Part shown: positions 8,897 to 17,207 of the stretch, piece after piece | Layout: each line of letters opens with the position of its first letter | Position numbering within the stretch: position 1 is the first letter of the stretch | Source of the DNA: Gemmatimonadota bacterium | GTDB lineage: Bacteria > Latescibacterota > UBA2968 > UBA8231 | Direction of reading: 5' to 3' | NCBI GenBank assembly: GCA_009840005.1 | Contig: VXOR01000002.1 | Location: forward strand, 1-64,000 | Length of the DNA stretch: 64,000 bases | Position numbers and translations under genes: made by a program | Notes under the pieces: model-generated | What the model saw: only the letters and a program-made list of their open reading frames with translations | Database searches by the model: none | What the model was told of the DNA's origin: nothing

Positions 8897-9331
8897 ATGG
8901 CCATTATACCTAACATCAGTTCGGATATCGCCGGGCCGCTCGGCGCGATTCACCTACCCCGCTTGTGGTCCAAGCTGCGCCTAAGCGCGGCTGGCGAACT
9001 GCCCGCAGACTACCCGGAATGCGGCGCAGGCTTCGATCAGATGGTCCTCGACGGCCTCAGCATCGATCGCGACGCGGCCGTAGCCTATGTCAAGGACAAC
9101 AAGGCCAGCTATATCGAATTTGAAAACTGGGTCAAGGCCCAGCGCGGCGGCTCCATTCCGCAGAGCGAAATCGACGCTTCCAACGCCGCCATCTGTGGCT
9201 ACAACCACGACGACGAGACCCGCACCGACATCCTCGGTGCCGCTGGTCTCAGTGACGACGGCAGCATCCTCGACGCCGTCAACCTCAACAACCTCGACGA
9301 CTGGACTGAACTGCACAACGCCCTGAGCTAA
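8897..9331 (+). CDS. DUF5069-like small protein
   Basis: A 144-residue soluble protein starting at an ATG with a strong AGGAGG ribosome site (8886-8891). The N-terminal IHLPRLWSKLRLSAAGELP segment and the acidic tail (DDWTELHNALS) recall DUF5069 proteins, whose role is not known. The gene is divergent from the Gfo/Idh/MocA operon and is followed by a terminator hairpin, so it is monocistronic. The strong ribosome site and the terminator suggest it is well expressed. Family assignment is by pattern and should be treated as tentative; no catalytic motif is visible. Confidence 0.65.
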   Translation: MAIIPNISSDIAGPLGAIHLPRLWSKLRLSAAGELPADYPECGAGFDQMVLDGLSIDRDAAVAYVKDNKASYIEFENWVKAQRGGSIPQSEIDASNAAICGYNHDDETRTDILGAAGLSDDGSILDAVNLNNLDDWTELHNALS

Positions 9332-9356
9332 CAGGAAGTCGTCCCACTCGTCTGCC

Positions 9357-9398
9357 GGCCCGCTTCCGCTCGTTGGAGGCGGGCCGCTTTGTCGTTTG
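9357..9398 (+). terminator. Terminator hairpin after the DUF5069-like gene
   Basis: An 11-bp stem (GGCCCGCTTCC with GGAGGCGGGCC, one G-U pair) and a 7-nt loop begin 25 nt past the stop codon. They are followed by a weak T-rich tail (GCTTTGTCGTTT). The stem is strong but the U-tract is interrupted, so efficiency is uncertain. Confidence 0.5.
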
Positions 9399-9507
9399 CC
9401 GCTCGCCTATTCATACCGCCTTTTGGCCGGGCTGTCAACGCCCTTGATAGCCCTCCACTAAGTTTGTACTTTGTGCCGGACACCCTCTCTGCGAAAGCGA
9501 ATCTGCA

Positions 9508-10638
9508 ATGAAACTCGATGTCGTCAAACTGACCAAGGCATTAGTCGCCTATCCCTCGGAAAGCCAAACCAGCAACGTAGAAGTCACCCAGCACGTAGCC
9601 GGGGTCTTAGACCAGCTTGGTTTCCACATAGAAGAGGTGCCCTACACAGATGAGGCGGGCGTGGACAAGCTCTCCATCGTCGGCAAGTTGGGCACTGGAG
9701 AGGGCGGGCTAGCCTTGATGAGCCACGATGATGTCGTCCCCGCCAATCCCGCCGACGGTTGGCTTCGCGACCCCTATGACCCCTACGAGGCCAACGACAA
9801 GCTCTACGGCCGCGGTTCCTGCGACATGAAAGGCCCCCTTGCCGCTTCGATTTGCGCGGCCGCCCGTTTCAAGGCCGCCGATCTCAAAGCCCCGCTCTAC
9901 ATCGTCGTCACAGCCGACGAGGAGGTCCTCTGCGTCGGCGCACAAAAGGTCACGGCCCATTCCAAGTTCTTTGCCGAGGCCAGCACCGGCTGTGGCATTA
10001 TCTGCGAACCCACCAGCCTTCGCGTGGTCCACGCCCACAAAGGCTCGCTCGCCATGCAAGTCACGGCCAAAGGACGCCCTGCACACACCAGCACCTTGAA
10101 GGGCACCAACGCCAACCTCAAGATGATTCCCTTTCTCGCGGAAATGAAGAAATTCAACGAGCGAGTGCTCAGCGCACACCGCTACCGCAACGAGGAATTC
10201 GCGCCGCCGCATTCCGAGTGGTGCATCGGCATCAACGACCACAACCGCGCCACCAACATTTCCCCCGCCCAGAGCATCTGCACCCTCAACTACCGCCCCA
10301 TGCCCGGCATCGACGTCGATGATATCATCGACAGAACCCGCAAAAGCGCGAAAAAACACGGCCTCAACTTCGAACTCAAACACCGCGGCGAGCCGCTCTA
10401 CACCGCGGTGGACGCCCCACTGGTCCGCACGGCGCTCAAGCTAACGGGCCGCTGCAAGCCCACCACAGTGGCCTACGGCACCGACGGCATGGCTTTTTTT
10501 AAGAAGATGAAACAAATGATCGTCCTCGGCCCGGGCGACATTGCGCAAGCCCACACCGCCAACGAATGGATCAAAACCGACCAGCTGCACGCAGGTGCCG
10601 ACCTCTACGCCCGCTTCATCGAGCACACCTGCGTTTAG
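9508..10638 (+). CDS. M20 family metallopeptidase (ArgE/DapE/CPG2-like)
   Basis: A 376-residue zinc-dependent amidohydrolase of the M20 family, which removes N-acyl groups or cleaves terminal peptide bonds. Visible metal and catalytic residues are His73 and Asp75 in SHDDVV, Asp106 in YGRGSCDMKG, the Glu pair 138-139 in TADEEV, and Glu167 in CEPTS. The dimerisation-lid segment begins at KGRPAHTS. Acetylornithine deacetylase and succinyl-diaminopimelate desuccinylase are the nearest named relatives, but no arginine or lysine genes are adjacent, so no symbol is given. The first HxD is usually preceded by Gly; here it is Ser. It is monocistronic, with a MITE-like element immediately downstream. 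Confidence 0.85.
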   Translation: MKLDVVKLTKALVAYPSESQTSNVEVTQHVAGVLDQLGFHIEEVPYTDEAGVDKLSIVGKLGTGEGGLALMSHDDVVPANPADGWLRDPYDPYEANDKLYGRGSCDMKGPLAASICAAARFKAADLKAPLYIVVTADEEVLCVGAQKVTAHSKFFAEASTGCGIICEPTSLRVVHAHKGSLAMQVTAKGRPAHTSTLKGTNANLKMIPFLAEMKKFNERVLSAHRYRNEEFAPPHSEWCIGINDHNRATNISPAQSICTLNYRPMPGIDVDDIIDRTRKSAKKHGLNFELKHRGEPLYTAVDAPLVRTALKLTGRCKPTTVAYGTDGMAFFKKMKQMIVLGPGDIAQAHTANEWIKTDQLHAGADLYARFIEHTCV

Positions 10639-10683
10639 ATGCCGAAAAGAGCTAACGTCGGAATTCTTTTAATTACGAAGAAT

Positions 10684-10863
10684 CTAAGTACACGACAGTA
10701 ATCCAGTGGACGTTAGGCATGGGAGCGCTGAGATGCTTCGACTCCGCTTTGCGGAGTTTATCTTGAGCGAAGCCGAAAGGCTCAGCATGACCGGGGATGA
10801 CGCCCATGTCGTCATGCTGAGCGAAGCGAAGCATCTCATACCGCGCTACTGTCGTGTACTTAG
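10684..10863. mobile_element. MITE-like 180-bp element with perfect 17-bp terminal inverted repeats
   Basis: The ends are exact inverted copies of 17 bases (CTAAGTACACGACAGTA at 10684-10700 and its complement at 10847-10863). A nested second inverted repeat lies inside. GAGATGCTTCG...CTCAGCATGAC (about 10730-10791) mirrors GTCATGCTGAGCGAAGCGAAGCATCTC (10811-10837). There is no coding capacity. The structure is that of a non-autonomous miniature transposable element or a folded intergenic repeat. I could not identify a convincing target-site duplication in the flanks. Confidence 0.7.
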
Positions 10864-10917
10864 GTAGGAATATAAAGTTACAAGATCTCTACGAATCAGC
10901 AGGCTTTCGCTACCCCC

Positions 10918-11727
10918 TCAATCCCAAAGATCCACCCCAGCCAGCTTCCGCCCCACACTCGTCAACTCAGCCGTCTTCTCTTCGTGGTGCTCGCGTTCCT
11001 CGGCGTAGCGCCCTAGCCCGGACAACCGCCGCTGCCAAAAGTCCGTGCGCAACCGCCGCGCCTCTTCGCTCTCTCCGGCTGGACTCATGGTGATGTACTG
11101 CGCCACGCGAGGCATGTCGCCGCGATTGACGCTCGCCGTATGTGGCAGGGCCGTGCGCCAGATAACCAAGTCACCCGCTTCGGCACCGATGCGCTGCGCT
11201 CCCAAGGCCAGCAAGTCTTGCTCGCGGGGATTGGTATCCTCCGGCAGTTCGTCGAGCCACGCATCTAAACGCCGGTGGAATCCCGGCACGCAGATAAAGG
11301 CCCCCTGCTCGGCCGGCGTGTCGCTTAGATAGAGCACGCCCTGCACGCCAAAGGACAACGGACGCTTATCCAAGGACGCGTCCCAGTGCAAATTGTGCTC
11401 GGGCGCGTCTTTGTCTAAGGTCGGCGGATTGATGCTGGCTCGGTCGTGGCTGACCCACAGCTTGTCCGTTCCCCAAATCTGGCTAAAGGCCCGGTGCACC
11501 CGAGGGGCCGTGCGGTTGTCCCACATGGTCTGGTGGTGGTAAATCTCGACCATGATGCCGCGCCGATCCTCTGGGTACCAAGTCCCAGAATCGTCGGGGT
11601 CCATGCCCGTAAATGCCCACACCGCCTGCCCAGTGCGCTCGGCCTGATCGCGGTCGATTACCTGACGCGCGACCACGTACCCCTGTTCGGCAAAGAAATC
11701 CAGTTCTTCCCTGCTCAAGACATTCAT
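10918..11727 (-). CDS. Phytanoyl-CoA dioxygenase (PhyH) family protein
   Basis: A 269-residue Fe(II)/2-oxoglutarate oxygenase, a distant paralogue of the enzyme at 74-1075. The iron ligands are His114-x-Asp116 (HWD) and His196 (LPHTA), and Arg207 is suited to bind 2-oxoglutarate. The ATG at 11727 is preferred because GGGGGA lies 7 nt upstream. A longer reading would begin inside asd and give a basic, low-complexity N-terminus. It follows asd by 14 nt and may be cotranscribed with the threonine-branch operon. Nothing in the sequence links its unknown substrate to amino-acid synthesis. Confidence 0.9.
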   Translation of the reverse strand: MNVLSREELDFFAEQGYVVARQVIDRDQAERTGQAVWAFTGMDPDDSGTWYPEDRRGIMVEIYHHQTMWDNRTAPRVHRAFSQIWGTDKLWVSHDRASINPPTLDKDAPEHNLHWDASLDKRPLSFGVQGVLYLSDTPAEQGAFICVPGFHRRLDAWLDELPEDTNPREQDLLALGAQRIGAEAGDLVIWRTALPHTASVNRGDMPRVAQYITMSPAGESEEARRLRTDFWQRRLSGLGRYAEEREHHEEKTAELTSVGRKLAGVDLWD

Positions 11728-11741
11728 GGCGTTTTCCCCCG

Positions 11742-12770
11742 TTATAACAATTTTCGCGCGATGAGCTCCTCGGCGATTTGCACGGCGTTTAGAGCCGCCC
11801 CCTTGCGCAACTGATCGCCGCTGACCCACAAGTCCAGCCCAGTTCCGTCGGGCCGCGAAATATCCTGGCGAATGCGCCCGACCAGTACTTCGTCGCAGCC
11901 AGAAGCCTCAATCGGCATGGGGAAATAGTTCTGCTCGGGATCATTCACGATCCGCACGCCCGCAGCCTCCGCCAAAATGGCCTCGGCCTCGGCAGCCGGA
12001 AAGGGTTCGGCAAACTCCACGTTGATCGCCTCGGAATGCGCCCGCAGCACGGGCACGCGAATGGTCGTGGCCGAGATCTGCAGCGCACCGTCGTGGAACA
12101 TCTTGCGGGTCTCGTGCACCATTTTCAGTTCTTCTTCGCAATACCCCTCCGGCCCGACAGCCGAATCGTGCGAAAACAAATTAAAGGCAATCGGGTGCGG
12201 GAATTCAGCCGGCTCGGCCTCTTCCCCGGCGAGCACCTGCCGCGTCTGCTCCTCCAACTCCTCCATGGCCCCCGCCCCTGCGCCGCTGACGGCCTGATAG
12301 GTCGAGACCACGATTCGCTTGACCGGACGCCGCTGATAGAGCGGCCAGACCGCCACGTCCATGATGATCGTCGAACAATTCGGATTGGCGATGATGCCGC
12401 GATGTGCCGCCAAGTCCTCGGGATTGATCTCGGGCACTACCAGCGGCACGTCCGGGTCCATTCGATAGGCCGACGTGTTATCGACGACCACCGCACCCGC
12501 GGCTACTGCGTGCGGATTAAACTGCTTGCTCAAACTGCCCCCGGCCGAGGCCAAGACGATATCCACGCCGGCAAAGGAATCCTCGCCGAGTTCCTGCACC
12601 TGAATCGAGCTGCCGTTAAAGGAAATGGCGCGCCCAGCCGAGCGGGCCGAGGCCAACAGCCGCAACTCGCCGACGGGAAAGTCGCGCTCGGCGAGTATTT
12701 CTAACAGCACCTGCCCTACGGCTCCAGTCGCGCCCATAATAGCTACGTTGTACGTATCAGTCACCTGCAT
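11742..12770 (-). CDS. asd: Aspartate-semialdehyde dehydrogenase
   Basis: A 342-residue enzyme that reduces aspartyl phosphate to aspartate semialdehyde with NADPH, the branch-point step toward threonine, methionine and lysine. The NADP-binding loop is GATGAVG (residues 13-19), the catalytic cysteine is Cys132 in NPNCST, and the downstream YQAVSGAG and LRAHSEAINVEF segments carry substrate-binding and catalytic residues. The length is normal. Its ATG overlaps the last 10 nt of the phosphoglycerate-mutase-like gene (12761-12770), which indicates translational coupling within a hom - PGM-like - asd operon. Confidence 0.95.
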   Translation of the reverse strand: MQVTDTYNVAIMGATGAVGQVLLEILAERDFPVGELRLLASARSAGRAISFNGSSIQVQELGEDSFAGVDIVLASAGGSLSKQFNPHAVAAGAVVVDNTSAYRMDPDVPLVVPEINPEDLAAHRGIIANPNCSTIIMDVAVWPLYQRRPVKRIVVSTYQAVSGAGAGAMEELEEQTRQVLAGEEAEPAEFPHPIAFNLFSHDSAVGPEGYCEEELKMVHETRKMFHDGALQISATTIRVPVLRAHSEAINVEFAEPFPAAEAEAILAEAAGVRIVNDPEQNYFPMPIEASGCDEVLVGRIRQDISRPDGTGLDLWVSGDQLRKGAALNAVQIAEELIARKLL

Positions 12771-13951
12771 TTCTCCGTTAGATAATCCATCAATACATGT
12801 CCGTGCTCTACCTGCATACTACCCCACTCGGCCGCCCGCTCTCCATAGGCTTGCATCGAGTCGGCCTCAATCCCCGTCCCCCATAGCACAAAGGGCACTG
12901 GCTCGCGGCTGTGAGTGCGCCGCACAATGGGCGTGCGGTGGTCAGGGGTCAGCAGCACTCGATGCGGTCCCATCGACTCTAACCCCGTCAAAATCGGGCC
13001 GACGACGCGGGCGTCGAAATCCTCAATGGCCTGTACCTTGGCCTGCGGGTCGCCGTTGTGCCCGGCTTCGTCCGGAGCCTCAACGTGGACATAGACAAAA
13101 TCGGCGTGCTGTAAAGTTTCCAACGCGTATTCGGCCTTGCCCTCGTAGTTAGTGTCGAGATACCCGGTAATACCGGGCACCTCGATGACCTCTAAGCCCG
13201 CGCTTTTGCCGATGCCGCGCACTAAGTCAACGGCTGAGATGACGCCGCCCTGCAACCCGTAGCGTTCCGACAAAGGCTTCAAGCGCAACGCACGCCCGGA
13301 TCCCCAAAGCCATATCGCATTGGCCGGCCGCTCCCCGCGAGCCGAACGAACTGCATTGACCGGAGAAGACGCGAGAATGGGGCCAGCCGCATCCATGAGG
13401 GCGCAGATTTTCTCAGCCCCTGCGCCCGTAGGCTCATGTGCGGCCATGGACTCGCCCATAATGTCGTGCGGCGGATAGGTTTCCACTTCTTCCGGGCCGC
13501 GCTCCCACACCAGCAAGTGGCGATAGCCCACTCCGGGATAGAAGCGCAAAGACGGTCCCCCCAACTCATCCGCCAAGGTCTCTACCAATTCGGCTGCTTC
13601 TTCGCTGTCAATGTGGCCGGCGCTGTAATCGACCAGCACGTCGTCCTCTCCGTAGATCAGGTTCATGCGGAAGGCCACCCCATCGTCGCCCAAATCAACG
13701 CCCATGCTCGCGGCTTCCAACGGCGCACGGCCCGTGTAGTGCACCCGGCTGTCGTAGCCGAAAATTTCGAGGTTGCCGATGTCGCTGCCTGGATGCCGCT
13801 GCGCCGGGATCATCTGCACCAATCCCCCAGCCCCCTCGCAGGCCAAGCGATCCATGCAGGGCGTGGCGGCCGCTTCCAACGGCGTCTGCCCGTCCAGTTC
13901 ATCGAGCGGATAGTCCGCCGCTCCATCAGGCACCAACACGACGTAGCGCAC
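12761..13951 (-). CDS. Phosphoglycerate-mutase-like protein, probable non-canonical homoserine kinase
   Basis: A 396-residue alkaline-phosphatase-fold metalloprotein of the archaeal-type, cofactor-independent phosphoglycerate mutase (ApgM) superfamily. Metal-site segments are VVLVPDGAAD at the N-terminus, GSDIGNLEIFGYD around candidate catalytic Ser56, HVEAPDEAGHNGD, and LTPDHRTPIVRRTHSR near the C-terminus. A subgroup of this family, often found beside threonine genes in organisms without ThrB, is annotated as proposed homoserine kinase. The position here, 1 nt after hom and overlapping asd, fits that role exactly: it would phosphorylate the homoserine made by Hom. The start is GTG at 13951 with GGAGG 9 nt upstream. 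A glycolytic mutase role is the alternative, but the operon argues against it. Confidence 0.8.
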   Translation of the reverse strand: MRYVVLVPDGAADYPLDELDGQTPLEAAATPCMDRLACEGAGGLVQMIPAQRHPGSDIGNLEIFGYDSRVHYTGRAPLEAASMGVDLGDDGVAFRMNLIYGEDDVLVDYSAGHIDSEEAAELVETLADELGGPSLRFYPGVGYRHLLVWERGPEEVETYPPHDIMGESMAAHEPTGAGAEKICALMDAAGPILASSPVNAVRSARGERPANAIWLWGSGRALRLKPLSERYGLQGGVISAVDLVRGIGKSAGLEVIEVPGITGYLDTNYEGKAEYALETLQHADFVYVHVEAPDEAGHNGDPQAKVQAIEDFDARVVGPILTGLESMGPHRVLLTPDHRTPIVRRTHSREPVPFVLWGTGIEADSMQAYGERAAEWGSMQVEHGHVLMDYLTEKCR

Positions 13952-13952
13952 C

Positions 13953-15248
13953 CTAGAGGTCCTCCATGCGAATGAGCTTCACCGACCCCTGCACGGCGTC
14001 GAGAGTGGCCACGGCCTGCTGCGCCCGCTGCATCGCGGCTTCGCGCGCCTCGTGGGTGACAATGACCAGCGGCACGGAGCCGCCCTCAAAGTCGCGCTCC
14101 TTTTGGATGACCGAGGCAATGCTGATGCGCTCCTCGGCCAAGATGCGCGCGATACCCGCGAGTACCCCGGGCTGATCGCGGACTAAGACGCGGATAAAGT
14201 AGCGCATCTGCACATCCTCAATGGGCACGACCGAGACAGCATCTTCGCCCAAGATCATATCGCCGATGGAGGTGCTAGCGCCAGCAGCTTTGCGCTCGAC
14301 CAACTCGACCATATCCGCGACCACCGCGCTGGCCGTGGGCAGCTGCCCGGCACCGCGGCCGGAAAACACTTGCGGCCCCACCGCAGACCCCTGCACCTGA
14401 ATGGCGTTGAATTCGTCGTGGATGTTGGCCAACAGCGCATCCTCCGGCACCATGGCTGGATGCACTCGGGCCTCGACGCGTCCGTCCTGCTGCTTGGCAA
14501 TAGCCAGCAGCTTGATCGCATACCCCAACTCGCGGGCGTATTCAATGTCCCGACTCTCGATCTGCTCAATGCCCTCGCAAAACACGTCGCGGCCCGTGCC
14601 CGTGCAGTGAAAGGCAATGCGGCAGAGGATGGCCAACTTCTGTGCGGCATCCATGCCGCTCACGTCCATAGTCGGGTCCGGCTCGGCGTAGCCCTGGTCT
14701 TGAGCCTCTTTGAGGACGTCGTCGTAGTCACCCACACCACGACTCATGCGCGTGAGCATGTAGTTGGTGGTGCCATTGAGAATGCCGTACAGAGACTCGA
14801 CCCGATTGGCCACCAAGCCGTTGCGCAACGAGCGAATGATCGGGATGCCGGCTGCGACGCTGGCTTCAAACATCAAATCCGCCCCATTGGCCAGCGCCAA
14901 TTCAAAAAGTTCCTCGCCCCGCTCGGCTAGCAGGGCCTTGTTGGCCGTTACCACATCCTTGCCCTGCCGCAGGGCCGCGCTCACCCACTCAAAGGCCGGG
15001 GGCGCACCCGTCAATTCCACCACCAGTTGCACATCCGGGTCGGCTACGACCGCGCTGGCGTCTGCGGTCAACAACTCCGGTGCCAAGGCCAGACTGCGCG
15101 GCTTGTCCAAGTCGCGCACGGCCACGCGCCGCAATGCAAAATCCACGTGCTTGCGCCGCCGTAGCGACACGGGCGCATCCTGCAACAGCTCAACCACGCC
15201 GCTGCCGACCGTGCCCAAACCAATCAATCCCACTCCTACTGGCATGTC
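13953..15248 (-). CDS. hom: Homoserine dehydrogenase with C-terminal ACT domain
   Basis: A 431-residue enzyme reducing aspartate semialdehyde to homoserine. The N-terminal Rossmann fold opens with VGLIGLGTVGSGV. The signature region is present (VTANKALLAERG, LNGTTNYMLTRMSRG, DPTMDVSGMDAAQKLAIL). The last 80 residues form an ACT regulatory domain (VRDQPGVLAGIARILAEERIS), which usually mediates feedback inhibition by threonine. I placed the start at the ATG at 15248, with AAGGA 13 nt upstream. An ATG at 15272 is possible, but anything further upstream translates the palindromic repeat. It is first in an operon with the putative homoserine kinase and asd; threonine synthase is not in the window. 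Confidence 0.95.
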   Translation of the reverse strand, partial: DMPVGVGLIGLGTVGSGVVELLQDAPVSLRRRKHVDFALRRVAVRDLDKPRSLALAPELLTADASAVVADPDVQLVVELTGAPPAFEWVSAALRQGKDVVTANKALLAERGEELFELALANGADLMFEASVAAGIPIIRSLRNGLVANRVESLYGILNGTTNYMLTRMSRGVGDYDDVLKEAQDQGYAEPDPTMDVSGMDAAQKLAILCRIAFHCTGTGRDVFCEGIEQIESRDIEYARELGYAIKLLAIAKQQDGRVEARVHPAMVPEDALLANIHDEFNAIQVQGSAVGPQVFSGRGAGQLPTASAVVADMVELVERKAAGASTSIGDMILGEDAVSVVPIEDVQMRYFIRVLVRDQPGVLAGIARILAEERISIASVIQKERDFEGGSVPLVIVTHEAREAAMQRAQQAVATLDAVQGSVKLIRMEDL

Positions 15249-15275
15249 TTTGCCCAATTCCTTGTTTCGCATCAA

Positions 15276-15305
15276 GTAGGGGGTGGTTTGCAAACCGCCC
15301 CCTAC
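15276..15305. repeat. Intergenic palindromic repeat, copy 2
   Basis: A 30-bp near-perfect palindrome (GTAGGGGGTGGTTTG then CAAACCGCCCCCTAC, one G-T pair) immediately upstream of hom. It shares its arm sequence and central TTYG-CRAA turn with the copy at 3637-3663. Next to it, ACTGCGTAACGTCAGTTA (15304-15321) matches 40-57 at the window start except for one base, which may be part of a larger repeat family. Confidence 0.7.
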
Positions 15306-15435
15306 TGCGTAACGTCAGTTAAAACTTATAAATATAGAGGGTATCGCACTTTTTGGGCAAGGTAGTCGCGTCGGTGGATAGCCGCACTGAGATGGCCTAT
15401 ATTAAGGGCACACACGACGATTGGAGCCGACCATT

Positions 15436-15723
15436 ATGGACCTCAAAGCCTTCAAACTGAGCCTGCAAGAACAAACCCCGCCGGCAACCTCCCAAGCCCT
15501 ACAAGCCCTCTGGTACGATGCCAAGGGCGAATGGGACAAAGCCCACGAACTAGCCCAGCAAACACCCGACCCCATCGGGGCTTGGGTCCACGCTTATTTA
15601 CACCGGGTCGAGGGCGACGAAAGCAACGCCGGCTATTGGTACCGGCGGGCGCAAAAGCCCCACAGCGAGGCGTCGCTACCCGAAGAGTGGGAGGAAATCG
15701 CCAGCGCCCTGCTCAGCAGCTAA
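15436..15723 (+). CDS. Conserved small hypothetical protein
   Basis: A 95-residue soluble protein. The pattern LQALWYDAKGEWDKAHELAQ...GAWVHAYLHRVEGD..NAGYWYRRA suggests two helical hairpins of TPR/Sel1-like type. I recall similarly patterned hypothetical proteins in many bacteria, but no function is known to me. The ATG at 15436 follows a GGAG site by 9 nt, whereas the in-frame TTG at 15421 has no site. It is divergent from hom, and its 3' end overlaps the convergent flippase gene by 4 nt. Confidence 0.65.
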   Translation: MDLKAFKLSLQEQTPPATSQALQALWYDAKGEWDKAHELAQQTPDPIGAWVHAYLHRVEGDESNAGYWYRRAQKPHSEASLPEEWEEIASALLSS

Positions 15724-17207
15724 GGCATCCGCGTCAACGCCCGCCAAGTATGGGTCAGTTCCGCACGGTCTTGCGGGTTGGCCCAAGTTACGACGGCCAC
15801 CAGCACCACAAAGCACATTCCTCCTACAACCACCTGCAAAAAGTCGCCGCCCACATCCGCGCTGACCCAGCGGCTGATCACTGCGGCTGCTCCGACACTG
15901 GCGCTGATCCTCAGCAGGCGGCCCCACGGCAGGAGCTGGTGCAGGCCACAGCGCAAATGCCAACCAATCGCCGCCAACAAGAAAGCCACCTGCAAGTACG
16001 TCACCACTGTGGTAGCCACCGCCGGGCCGAGGAAGGCCCACGCAGGGTGCGCCACCTGCAAATAGCTAATCAGCGCCAAGCTCAAGCCGATATTGCAGCA
16101 CAAGTCCCCCACGCTACCCCACAGCGCCCAGCGGGCCTTACCCATGCCTACCAGCAGCGGATTGTACGCGGCACAGCGCAGTGGCAGCACCAATAAATAG
16201 ATGCGAAATACCCAAGCCGAGCGGTCGTATTCTGGAAAGAGCCAGCCAATCAGCGGTCCGGCGAAAGCGAGCAGAAAGGCCGCCAGCGGCAACACCAACA
16301 GGGCCAAGCGCGAAACCGCGCGCTGCCACAGCGCCAGTATCTCGTCGCGCCGGTCCGCCTGAAAGAGCCGACTGATCTCCGGGATCAACACGGATGTCAC
16401 TGCGGACAGCAACAGACTAATCGGCACCTCAATGGCCCCGAAATGGTATTCGGCAAAAGTGCCGGCCGCAAAAAAGTGCAGGATCACAAAGCGATCGACG
16501 TAGCGCGAGAGGCTGTTTACCGCGTCGTTGAACCCAACCGGACGCGCATAGCGCATCAGCTCACCTAGCCCTTCCCACCCCCACCAGCGCCCACCCGCCA
16601 ATGCCAAGCGCACTAGCCAGCAGATGGCGAGCAAGCGCAACACGCCCAACCCGGAAAACAGCACAAGCACCTGCACAGGTGTCCAACCTAGCCCCAGAGC
16701 GCCCCCCGCACCGGCAACTAAGGCACCACTCATAGCCAGTTGCAGCCAAGCCAAATAGTGCTCGCGGTCGGCGGCTACCAAGGCCGCTTCGGCCCCACCA
16801 GCGGCGACTGCCGCAAAGAGATAGGGCAGGAACAACAGCAGGTACGCGGCAACCTGCTCGCCATCGCTGGTCGCTTGCACCAGTACATCGGCCAACGGCC
16901 CCCCCCACAACCACAAACTCACGGCTAATGCCAAACCCGACGCGGCCAAGCACAGCATCACTTGGCCGACGAGCAAGCGCGGCTCACCCCGCCGGGGAAA
17001 GAAGTAGAGCAGACTCGTAGGCAGCCCAAATAAAAACACTGGGATCAGTACATTGCCTACGAGCCAGACCGCGCCAAAAAGCCCGCATTCTTCCGGCGTC
17101 CAAGCGCGGGCGACCAGCGCATAAACGGCTAGGATACTGGCGGTATTGGCCGCGCGCCCGGCGGCCACAACGCCGATCTTGCGCGTCAGCCGCCCCCTCG
17201 CGGTCAT
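15720..17207 (-). CDS. Polysaccharide biosynthesis flippase (MOP/Wzx-like)
   Basis: A 495-residue integral membrane protein with about 12-14 hydrophobic segments and short charged loops, typical of the MOP superfamily flippases that move lipid-linked sugar units across the inner membrane. The N-terminal GRAANTASILAVYALVARAWTPEECGLFGA resembles the start of Wzx and MATE-like exporters. The ATG at 17207 overlaps the stop of the upstream methyltransferase (ATGA), so the two are translationally coupled. I reject the longer reading starting at 17282 because it would overlap the methyltransferase by 79 nt. It probably serves exopolysaccharide or O-antigen export, but no glycosyltransferases are in the window to define the polymer. 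Confidence 0.8.
   Translation of the reverse strand: MTARGRLTRKIGVVAAGRAANTASILAVYALVARAWTPEECGLFGAVWLVGNVLIPVFLFGLPTSLLYFFPRRGEPRLLVGQVMLCLAASGLALAVSLWLWGGPLADVLVQATSDGEQVAAYLLLFLPYLFAAVAAGGAEAALVAADREHYLAWLQLAMSGALVAGAGGALGLGWTPVQVLVLFSGLGVLRLLAICWLVRLALAGGRWWGWEGLGELMRYARPVGFNDAVNSLSRYVDRFVILHFFAAGTFAEYHFGAIEVPISLLLSAVTSVLIPEISRLFQADRRDEILALWQRAVSRLALLVLPLAAFLLAFAGPLIGWLFPEYDRSAWVFRIYLLVLPLRCAAYNPLLVGMGKARWALWGSVGDLCCNIGLSLALISYLQVAHPAWAFLGPAVATTVVTYLQVAFLLAAIGWHLRCGLHQLLPWGRLLRISASVGAAAVISRWVSADVGGDFLQVVVGGMCFVVLVAVVTWANPQDRAELTHTWRALTRMP

Noticed and set aside
9897..10383. Minus-strand open frames opposite the M20 peptidase
   Set aside because: Val/Gly/Ala-rich antisense shadows without start sites.
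10728..10840. CRISPR-like array in the repeat region
   Set aside because: The repeats are inverted and nested, not direct and regularly spaced.
15249..15293. Upstream start of hom at 15293
   Set aside because: The extra N-terminus (MQTTPYLM) is translated from the palindromic repeat, not from conserved coding sequence.
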